Below are positions 37,701 through 44,957 of a DNA stretch of 64,000 bases, in pieces. Numbering within the stretch: the stretch's first letter is position 1; each line of letters starts with the position of its first letter. The notes below the pieces were generated by a model. The model searched no databases. It was not told where the DNA came from and saw nothing but the letters and a program-made list of their open reading frames with translations. This DNA is from Sedimentisphaerales bacterium. Lineage in GTDB: Bacteria > Planctomycetota > Phycisphaerae > Sedimentisphaerales > Anaerohalosphaeraceae. The stretch spans positions 1 to 64,000 of the forward strand of contig JANQGW010000220.1 of assembly GCA_028282905.1 (NCBI GenBank). Reading direction: 5' to 3'. Both the position numbers and the translations under genes were made by a program.

Positions 37701-39997
37701 CGATCCCAGCACTGATTGATGATATTGCCGCACATCACATTAATCACTTCGGGGATATTGATGTTATCAAACAAAAATTGAGTCCGATTGGCCGGCGTTA
37801 ATATTCCGTCCACCAGGGTCTGAAGATCCGAATTGTCTTCCCACTTCCGTGTTTTCTTTTCAACGCCGTCCAGCGCGTCCGGATTGACGCCCGGCGACCA
37901 GGCGGGTCGATCTATTGAATTTGTCAGGTAATTGAATATCTTATAAAGCGCCCCATTAACAGGCAGGCCATTTCGTTTCAGATACTGTTTATCGACCTGC
38001 TCAACAAAATTGACCACACTGTGGAACTGGCCGTTCTGATAACACAACCACATATCCGATGTCGAATAGGGACTGCCGCTGTCCCGAAAAACATTCATGG
38101 ACAATTGATTTCGAATAAATCCTTTATCAACACTCAAAGCATTGACATTGATCTCATCGAGTTTGTCCATCTCCGGCGAATAATAAAAGCGGTTTTCCTG
38201 GTGGAATTCAAATTTCAGACTCTGCTTGGGAAACTTTGATTTCACCGATGAAGCGCCGCGGATGCGGGTCGGAACATTATCATAAAAGCGTCCCTTGTAA
38301 AACACCGACGAACCGGTGTATTCCTTGGTGAAACCAGCGGGGTTATAGGTATACCAGGCCGGGTCTTCGACAAACCACCAGAACAACTCCATTTGCGTAT
38401 CAACTGTATTGCCGTCAATGACAGTGCCCCGGTACTGCTCGGAAAACTGCGGCGATTTATAAAGCGGCAATCTCGACGTATTCGCCTGCGTATCAGACGC
38501 GGTAATATAATAGCGAACCATTTCCCGGCTGGAAGATGCTGACGCGGGAATCACCGCGGTGAAAATATTGTCATTTGCCGTCACATCACTGCCGGTTCCG
38601 TCATCGGTCATCAAAACAGTTGTTTCCGGGCCGTACATCACCCGGTAATGCAGGCTGACGCTGGACAGATTGACCGCAGCAGCGGTTTCCGTAACAGTCG
38701 CCGTAACCACCAGATCATCCGTATCAGTCGGCGTCTGCGGGGTATGCGAAACATGACTGATCACCGGACCAATTTCGGTTTCAGCAATTCCATTCTCAAC
38801 TCCGGGAGTCGAAGCAGTGAAATATCCCTGCATGGACTCTTTATTCGGCGACAACCGGGTCGTTTGCAGTTCAAAATCCACATAAAAATCACTGTCTTCG
38901 GCGGTAATATTCATCGCCTGAACAGCAAAAAAATTGGTGCCAGATTGCAAAAGGCTGACATAATCCGACAGATTAATCTGCTCGGTCACCGCCGCGTCAT
39001 GCGTCGCAGTGGCCGTACTGTTATAAGCGAGCGGGATCGGAGCGTTTCTGGAAGCGACTTCATGGCCATTCAGATAGGCCGTAAAACCATCATCATAGTT
39101 GATTTTCAGAATCAATCGCATGATATCTTCGGGCGACGAAATATTAAAAATCCGGCAGATGCGTAGTGAAGCATTGACATTCAGCATCTCAGAAGAAACA
39201 TCCGTTCCCAAATCAAAACTAAGCGGCAGATTCCCCGCCCGCCAAGGTGACTGGCTATGTCCCAACATCGTCCAGAGCAAATCTTCCGGGTCAGCGGCTG
39301 TAGGAACTTTGTAGTATGCCAGTCCGCCGAACTCCAGCACAGTGTCAGTCTGCTGGGAAAGTCCGTAACTGATATCCCGGTATTGACGCGGATAATCATC
39401 GAATTCCTGAACGACCGTCCCGCCGTCATCCATGGTGAGTGCCAGGTACTCCCCGTCTGGATCGAGTACAAAATTGGTATGAAGCTGCCCGGCCGGGTCA
39501 TCACGATCTTTATCGGAGGCAAACACGACAAGAAACTGACCGGCATCAAGCGTCATTTCGGGAAATGGCCATTTTGTCGGTTTATCCTTGTTATCCGTCA
39601 ACGTCCATCCCGTCAGGTCAACGGCGTATGACAATGGATTATAGATTTCAATCCAATCCGAAGATTGGCCATCCTCATCCAGCAGCAAAGAGTCATTGGA
39701 AGCACAAAATTCCGTGATAATCGGCGTCGGCGTATCCATCATCCAGCGTTCCGCAATGACAATCAAATCCGCGAAGTTGACGCCTCCAAGACCATCCATA
39801 TCCGCACAATCTTTCCGCCCCGTACAGCCGGAAGGCTCGAGCCACTGATCTGCGAAAACCATGAGATCCGACAAGTCAACTTTTAAATCACGATTCAGAT
39901 CACCGTCAAAAAAGTTTCCATAACTGCCCGCTGCGCATATTAACAGGATTGTGATAAGTCCCAGTTGTTTCACAGTATCCCCCAAAACTATTTTCAA
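34775..39997 (-). CDS. 1740-residue dockerin / lamin-tail / CotH-domain surface protein
   Basis: A very large exported protein. After a signal peptide (about 1-27) come two EF-hand-like dockerin repeats (D-L-N-R-D-L-K-V-D-L near 33-42, D-M-D-G-L-G-G-V-N near 66-74). A lamin-tail domain spans about 92-215 (S-D-W-I-E-I-Y-N-P, then D-L-T-G-W-T-L-T). A beta-sandwich lies at about 225-385 and an Ig-like domain at about 410-500. A CotH domain spans about 525-930, with the kinase-like P-W-D-Q-D-L-G-W-G (Asp789, Asp791). More lamin-tail and beta-sandwich domains follow to the end. CotH proteins can be atypical kinases of spore-coat proteins; in planctomycetes this architecture is common on large secreted proteins of unknown role. 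ATG 39995-39997. Confidence 0.88.
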   Translation of the reverse strand: MKIVLGDTVKQLGLITILLICAAGSYGNFFDGDLNRDLKVDLSDLMVFADQWLEPSGCTGRKDCADMDGLGGVNFADLIVIAERWMMDTPTPIITEFCASNDSLLLDEDGQSSDWIEIYNPLSYAVDLTGWTLTDNKDKPTKWPFPEMTLDAGQFLVVFASDKDRDDPAGQLHTNFVLDPDGEYLALTMDDGGTVVQEFDDYPRQYRDISYGLSQQTDTVLEFGGLAYYKVPTAADPEDLLWTMLGHSQSPWRAGNLPLSFDLGTDVSSEMLNVNASLRICRIFNISSPEDIMRLILKINYDDGFTAYLNGHEVASRNAPIPLAYNSTATATHDAAVTEQINLSDYVSLLQSGTNFFAVQAMNITAEDSDFYVDFELQTTRLSPNKESMQGYFTASTPGVENGIAETEIGPVISHVSHTPQTPTDTDDLVVTATVTETAAAVNLSSVSLHYRVMYGPETTVLMTDDGTGSDVTANDNIFTAVIPASASSSREMVRYYITASDTQANTSRLPLYKSPQFSEQYRGTVIDGNTVDTQMELFWWFVEDPAWYTYNPAGFTKEYTGSSVFYKGRFYDNVPTRIRGASSVKSKFPKQSLKFEFHQENRFYYSPEMDKLDEINVNALSVDKGFIRNQLSMNVFRDSGSPYSTSDMWLCYQNGQFHSVVNFVEQVDKQYLKRNGLPVNGALYKIFNYLTNSIDRPAWSPGVNPDALDGVEKKTRKWEDNSDLQTLVDGILTPANRTQFLFDNINIPEVINVMCGNIINQCWDRFEKNYYMYRDTEGTGQWYILPWDQDLGWGYLRWQNENLSGTHSGMSHPLYGEQEHPSAYGAWHRLDEAVLADATLRQMYLRRLRTVLDEQLQSPATPAAERKIEAYINEIVAAIGTEVDADKDKWGVVFGGFRYFQAEMDMLINNYLIPKRNMLFVTHGPSGTGLLPEAQVGNPAIVFGDYQVNPDVDIISDPAISPQDCEYIELENPNSYAVDISGWKLSGGVEFTFKPGTVIAANNSLYVCPNVKAFLRRNESPTGGESLFVVGGYDGHLSNWGETINLLAADDSIIDTFSYAENPSDQQRYLRISEMMYHPSSPDGVTAFEDDDFEYIELTNVGTEPLALGGVRFTDGVSYSFPLASHSETLDLLGYTDVWKYDQTDTDLGASWRQAGYNDAGWPSGSGLLYVEPSGLPEPKNTLLTLGPRTFYFRTHFSFPSDPSDYASVELKLTTILDDGAVLYLNGQEVFRLGVSEGQTHSSLSSRVVGDAVVEGPFVIPSDNLLHGDNVLAVEVHQQSDSSSDVVWGCHLQAVVTTQAAGQELQPGQHLVICKNVEAFAERYNETGVLIAAGNYTGNLSNSGESIKLEDLTGSTIQSFSYKDGWYELTDGMGFSLSIVDAAATDPNLWDTKAGWRSSLYAGGTPGTAAETVLPAGSIVINELLAHSHSSAPDWLELYNTTAQDINIGGWFLTDNDSSDANIMKYRIPDGTVIEAGDYYVFVEDQTFGNPTAPGCNIPFGLSEAGETVYLYSGQNDQVTGYYQTQQKFDASETGVTFGRYEKAELSGGYDFVRQISQTQGAINSGPAIPDIVITEIHYNPATGTDYEFVELYNRSGSPVTLMSEVTTETSPGTFVTEILPWRLEGTGFEFPANTTIPVNTYILVAKKPAMYSSAPCTVFGPYDGKLDNGGEEIELQIPGDQEYGQNRYWIPIEKIDYDDESPWPTTPDGNGDSLQRQNKNTYGRDYSNWNAASPTPGG

Positions 39998-40073
39998 TCA
40001 ATTATCCAAGCAAGTTCACTTTTTTTGATACATTTAATCGCATTTCAACCAGCCTTTTTCAACTCTAAAATAC

Positions 40074-42539
40074 TCACTCCGTTTCGATATCGACCGAAAG
40101 AATGCCGACGCAGGTATTATCGTGACGCGGCTTCATCACGATACGGATTTTATCCGTCTTGAGCGTTTGGGCCGGATGGACCGTATTGTAATCATCTGCC
40201 AGCGTGCTGTATTCATCGGTATTATAAATGGCAACCTCTTTCCAGCCGACAGTCGTCAGTGCTTCCAGATGCCACGAACCCGGCAACTGAACGCCGCCGT
40301 TGTCGTTATACCAGTACACGCCGACATTGCGAATCTGCTTGACTTTTCCAAGACCGATTTCGACCCACTGGGACTTACCCTTCTGCGGCCAACTGGTCCA
40401 GCGAGGAATTGAGGTATCAGCAGAAGATTTCGGCGATTGATCCATACGCACCGCATCGGTTGTATCGCCATCAAAGGTATGCGAAGCTGTAACGGAAGTA
40501 AATTTCATATTTGATGGATCACGCGGATCCGGTTTGGCTAACTCTTCTTTCGTACCGATCCAGGTCATCATTGAACTGCGATCCCGGTTACTCCAGGCAA
40601 AATACGGTATCAATTTCAATGTCGAATCCGAATATTTGCGTCCGGACAACTCTTTAGCTGGAATTGCTACTTGTGTTAAGCCCGTCAGAGCACCAGAATC
40701 GATCATTTGGGCTTCTGCGCCGGCTTGTGCCGCTGTCGGGTTCACATAAAAACGCTGAACCGCCCCGCCGTTATCGATGCCTTCAGCACAATACACCAGC
40801 GGGCCGCGGGAAAATGCCACACGGTCGTGGTTGGCCTCGACCTGCTCAATACAGGTATTGACTTTCACCGGCATCGGCAGATGCAGGCTGACGGTATCGC
40901 CGCGTTTCCATTGGCGTTCAATGACGGTAAATCCCTTTTCCACTGTCGGTTCGACGGTTTTTCCGTTCACCTTCAGTGTCCAGCCGAATGACGGCTGTGA
41001 ATACGCATAGAGCTTGCCCGGCACAAGTTGATCAGAAGCCCAAGTGGGAATCCGAAGATACAGCTTAAACCGCTTCGTCTTTGCCGGATTAATATTAAAA
41101 CCAATTTCACCGGAGTAGGGATAGTCGGTGGTCTGCTTAACATCAATCTTGGTACCACCCAAGTCAATCGAAGTCTGGCTGCCGCCATAAAGCGTACAGT
41201 AAATCTGTGAGCCGTCCGTAGCGTACATATAACCCGATACCTGCGGAATCAGGCGCGCAATATTGGACGGGCAGCAGGCGGTGCCGAACCACCCTGAACG
41301 GGGCCGATGATTATAGTCAGCCTCCAGCGGATTAGGATAAAAAAAGCTCCTGCCGTCGAGGCCTACGCCGGAGAGACAATTGTTCAGCAAGGCGATTTCC
41401 GCGACATCGACGTATTTCGCATCATGGTATTTCAGGAACATTCGCATATTGAAAAACACATTGCCGACCGCCGCACAGGTTTCCAGATAGGTGTGCTTAT
41501 TGGGCAGTTCATAGCTGGGACCGAAACCTTCGATACCATGAACAGCACCCAGACCGCCGGTAATGTGCATTTTGGTATCGACGATATTGTGCCAGATGGA
41601 GTCCAGTGCCCTGGTGAAATCAGTTGTGCCCATTAAACTGTCGATTTCGGCCATCGCGGCATATTGATAGGTCGCACGAACCGCGTGCCCGACAGCCTCG
41701 GTCTGCTCGGCAGCGGGTGCGTGCTGCTGAGCATAGGTCGGCGAGTTGGTGCCGCGACCATCAGGGATAAATGATACGCCGCGAATATCTAAAAATCGCT
41801 TGGCCATATCCCGATAGAGTGCTTTACCGGTATAGTTATAAAGTTTCATCAGGCCTAATTCGATTTCCTGATGACCCGGTGCCTGATTGACGGGCTTGCC
41901 GTCATTGTAGTCAGAGTCGCCTTCAAAAAAGACTTTGTTCACATGGCGAGCGTGTTTTTCAGCGACATCAAGCAGCTTCGTCTTGCCGGTTGCCTGTGCG
42001 TAGGCCACCGCGGCTTCATACAGATGGCCCATGTTATATAACTCATGGCTGTGGATAACATAACTGTACGGCCGCGTTCCCATTTCATTGACTCTCGGAT
42101 TTCCGCAGATATGTGAGATATACAGATAGCCGTCATCTTTCTGTGCTCGTGCAATGACATCAATAATCCGATCCATCAGCGATTCAATTCCCGGATTCGG
42201 CTCGGACTGAATCATCAGTGCGCCGCCTTCCATAACCTTATAAAGATCGGAAGTATTGAACCGATGCGAGGCCGGCTTGGGACCGCCGTTATTTTCGAGA
42301 TACTCGGCACACATACGAAGCCGTTTCTGGGCCACTTCCGTCTGCTTAAATGCATGGGGCAGCGTTTCATTGACCAGCAGCTTAATCCGCGGCCGCCAGA
42401 TCGTATCATCCATTGTCACCTGATGGAACGGAACCATCTTCACGGTTCTGGATTGTTCAGCCGCCGCAATGGTGTGTGCCGAGAGCAACAAAACCGTCAG
42501 CATAAAAAGATTTTTTACGGTCAGATTACAATTAAACAC
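40074..42539 (-). CDS. secreted GH127 beta-L-arabinofuranosidase-like enzyme
   Basis: This is a DUF1680/GH127 enzyme, known in other bacteria to release L-arabinofuranose from plant glycoproteins and pectins. From the chosen start, the metal-binding residues are in place: Glu353 and Cys355 in L-E-T-C-A, Cys422-Cys423 in T-A-C-C-P. Family segments V-T-M-D-D-T-I-W and D-G-Y-L-Y are present. Beyond about residue 670 a beta-rich region (W-V-E-I-G-L-G-K-V, then Y-W-Y-N-D-N-G-G) resembles an F5/8-type carbohydrate-binding module. The start is uncertain: GTG 42539 has AAAGGA seven bases upstream and gives a tidy signal peptide, whereas ATG 42569 has AAGGTGAG. The open frame reaches 42605. Confidence 0.9.
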   Translation of the reverse strand: MFNCNLTVKNLFMLTVLLLSAHTIAAAEQSRTVKMVPFHQVTMDDTIWRPRIKLLVNETLPHAFKQTEVAQKRLRMCAEYLENNGGPKPASHRFNTSDLYKVMEGGALMIQSEPNPGIESLMDRIIDVIARAQKDDGYLYISHICGNPRVNEMGTRPYSYVIHSHELYNMGHLYEAAVAYAQATGKTKLLDVAEKHARHVNKVFFEGDSDYNDGKPVNQAPGHQEIELGLMKLYNYTGKALYRDMAKRFLDIRGVSFIPDGRGTNSPTYAQQHAPAAEQTEAVGHAVRATYQYAAMAEIDSLMGTTDFTRALDSIWHNIVDTKMHITGGLGAVHGIEGFGPSYELPNKHTYLETCAAVGNVFFNMRMFLKYHDAKYVDVAEIALLNNCLSGVGLDGRSFFYPNPLEADYNHRPRSGWFGTACCPSNIARLIPQVSGYMYATDGSQIYCTLYGGSQTSIDLGGTKIDVKQTTDYPYSGEIGFNINPAKTKRFKLYLRIPTWASDQLVPGKLYAYSQPSFGWTLKVNGKTVEPTVEKGFTVIERQWKRGDTVSLHLPMPVKVNTCIEQVEANHDRVAFSRGPLVYCAEGIDNGGAVQRFYVNPTAAQAGAEAQMIDSGALTGLTQVAIPAKELSGRKYSDSTLKLIPYFAWSNRDRSSMMTWIGTKEELAKPDPRDPSNMKFTSVTASHTFDGDTTDAVRMDQSPKSSADTSIPRWTSWPQKGKSQWVEIGLGKVKQIRNVGVYWYNDNGGVQLPGSWHLEALTTVGWKEVAIYNTDEYSTLADDYNTVHPAQTLKTDKIRIVMKPRHDNTCVGILSVDIETE

Positions 42540-42941
42540 AACGCAATCCTTTCTGTAACAAAATTCCATAAAACTCACCTTAGTACTATTGTCTAAAAGC
42601 AACAAAAGACGATATACAAGGATTAGATTTCCAAATCCCTATGAATAGAAACCACCCTGCATAGTACTATGAGAATTATTCTGGATTCTGGACGGTATTT
42701 TTTCCACCAAACGCTGACTATCCCAGAAAATAAAACATACAACGTGTCATCCAGACTTATTTTGCCATGAATAATTAGACATAAGTTGTTTCGATAAAGA
42801 ACGTTATAGTGAATATCACAATGCCGTTTTCTTTCCTACAGCAATATTACTTACAGATCTTGAATTATAATTCAGATCAAAAGTTGAAACACAGTTATCT
42901 GATGGCTCAATCTCAAATAAACCTCTCCTAAATATTCAATG
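42540..42941. other. gap between GH127 genes with dyad symmetries
   Basis: No gene. It holds tagtacta at 42581-42588 and again at 42662-42669, the second inside the perfect palindrome catagtactatg (42660-42671). A 23-base imperfect palindrome gatcttgaattataattcag... spans 42856-42878, within AT-rich DNA. These are candidate operators or promoter parts for the downstream GH127 gene; none is a known motif. Clear terminators were not found. Confidence 0.5.
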
Positions 42942-44900
42942 TCAATCGTTTACCACAGGAAGCATCGCCACCCAGCGGCTGTCATCACCTCGATTGGCAC
43001 GGGTGTACCAGGGAACCAGCGGCAAATCTTTCGGCTTGCCGTCAACCTGCCCGGGGACATGGAGAACATGAACGCCTCCCAGTAAATCACTTCGCCATTC
43101 AGCTCTAACTTTGGTTGAACCACCCTGCGGCTTAAGCGATACTTTCGCCTGCTCAACCGGGAAATCCACATCCGGCTTTTCAAGACAATAAACCAGCGGA
43201 CCCCGGGCAAATGCGACCAGACCTTCCTGAGCCTTGATTCGCGGATCGGGCACGATCATCCGAACGGGCATCGGCAATGTCAGCTTAACAGTATCGCCTG
43301 TTTTCCACTGCTGATCGGCCACATAATAGTCGCCGCCCTTAGCAATCGAGGCCTTACTGCCGCCGGCAACAACTTCGGCATTACTGCACCAGCCTGGAAT
43401 CCGCAAACGCAGTTTGAAGTGAGCCGGCTTGTCACCTTCATAACGAATCAGCACATTCCCATCGTGCGGATAGTCCGTCTCAACCGCCAGTTTAACCTGA
43501 CGGCCGTCGGCCAGTGTGTGATTAACCGTCGCCGAGGTATAAAGATTCATAAACAACCCATCATCATCCGACGAGAAAATGTACTCGGGCATCCCCCCGA
43601 AGAAACGCCATCCGTTCGGCATACAGCAGGCCGTCGTATGGATTTTCGGCAGCCGGCATCGTCCCGTCATCGGCTTATAATCATGGTCACTCATCCCTGA
43701 AAGGTCACCGGTCACATTGATCGGGTTATAATAAAAATTCGCCATGTTATCCAGCGCGAACCCGCCCAGGTACTGGTTGTAAAGTGCCTTTTCGATCACA
43801 TCAAAGCATTCGCTGCGGCCGGTAATCCCGTGCATCCGCCAACTGAACATAATCATCGACACGCACGCACAGGTCTCGGCCATATGCTTGCGTTTACTAT
43901 AAGCGCCGGGCACCAGCTGCAGCGTAAACGCCTTTTTATTGAAATGCTCGCCGCGAGGACCGATGGCGCCGGTCAAATACATGCGAGAATCCACAATTTC
44001 CCGCCACAACTCGGGCAGATGGTCAATCATGTCCTGTCGGCCGTTTTCAAGATAAACCCCGGCCATACCCGCCAGCAGATACCCCATCCGCACGGCATGA
44101 TCGCCGCAGCCGGCGCGAGTATCGGCAATGGTCGGCCCAATCTTGCTCAGCTTTTGCGCAAGAGTGGCGGCAAAATCAATATATTCCTCGCTGCCGACTT
44201 CACGCCCGAGACGCAGGAACCCCAACTCATATTCCGGATGCTCGCAGGTTCCGTCATAATAACTGTTGCCCTTTTTGTACTCGGCAATCAAATAATCCGC
44301 CCAAAGACAAGCGGCATCCAGCATTTCCGGACTTCTGGTCGCACGGTGATGAGCCACCGCCGCCTCAAAGAAATGTCCCGCAATATAAAGATCATGCTTG
44401 ACACCCCGGTCGAAACGCTTTTTAGGCGGCACCTGGGTATTGATATAGCCGTCGGGCTTCTGGCACATGAGGATGTAACCGGTAATTCGATCGATTTCGG
44501 CACGAACCCTGGAATCTTTTGTCCGGGCATAGACATAACAGGCACCTTCGAGCCATTTATAGAGATCGGAATCGGCCGCCAGACGATTGCAGACCTTCGG
44601 CGGTTCTTTACCGTTAGCTCTCGCCTCAAAACCTGCCGAAATCGGGCTTTTCGCTCCCGCCAGAACGCTGTCCAAGTTCTGGTCGATCCGATTTCCCAAA
44701 AATCCGGAAATTTGCACATCATTCATAGGCACCGGTCGGCATTTTGCCCGCTCAGCAGGCCACCGAACAACCATATTTTGATGAGGTTCCGCACCGGCCG
44801 CTTCCGATACCAAAAGCGTCCCCAGAATCACCGCTAAAATCACCTGCATTGCAGCTCGATACAGTTTCACATTTCCGACACAAAATCCCATCCGTTTCAT
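42942..44900 (-). CDS. secreted GH127-family enzyme (DUF1680)
   Basis: A second GH127-type protein of about 652 residues. The same metal site is present: Glu342 and Cys344 in A-E-T-C-A, Cys425-Cys426 in T-A-C-C-M (numbered from the chosen start). It begins with a signal peptide (about 1-35, ending A-G-A), then the catalytic (alpha/alpha)6 barrel and a short beta C-terminal part. It lacks the C-terminal binding module of the other copy. The two are clearly different in sequence, so they are not a recent duplication; they may act on different linkages, for example beta-1,2-arabinofuranose or arabinopyranose. ATG 44900 is preferred over TTG 44906. Confidence 0.9.
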   Translation of the reverse strand: MKRMGFCVGNVKLYRAAMQVILAVILGTLLVSEAAGAEPHQNMVVRWPAERAKCRPVPMNDVQISGFLGNRIDQNLDSVLAGAKSPISAGFEARANGKEPPKVCNRLAADSDLYKWLEGACYVYARTKDSRVRAEIDRITGYILMCQKPDGYINTQVPPKKRFDRGVKHDLYIAGHFFEAAVAHHRATRSPEMLDAACLWADYLIAEYKKGNSYYDGTCEHPEYELGFLRLGREVGSEEYIDFAATLAQKLSKIGPTIADTRAGCGDHAVRMGYLLAGMAGVYLENGRQDMIDHLPELWREIVDSRMYLTGAIGPRGEHFNKKAFTLQLVPGAYSKRKHMAETCACVSMIMFSWRMHGITGRSECFDVIEKALYNQYLGGFALDNMANFYYNPINVTGDLSGMSDHDYKPMTGRCRLPKIHTTACCMPNGWRFFGGMPEYIFSSDDDGLFMNLYTSATVNHTLADGRQVKLAVETDYPHDGNVLIRYEGDKPAHFKLRLRIPGWCSNAEVVAGGSKASIAKGGDYYVADQQWKTGDTVKLTLPMPVRMIVPDPRIKAQEGLVAFARGPLVYCLEKPDVDFPVEQAKVSLKPQGGSTKVRAEWRSDLLGGVHVLHVPGQVDGKPKDLPLVPWYTRANRGDDSRWVAMLPVVND

Positions 44901-44957
44901 TTCCAAATCCCTTATCTTTTCTTATTTCTAATTTTGTCCATCATATGAACATTTACA

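Noticed and set aside
43830..44837. 335-codon plus-strand frame over the GH127 gene
   Set aside because: Antisense shadow of a clear GH127 gene with its metal-site residues.
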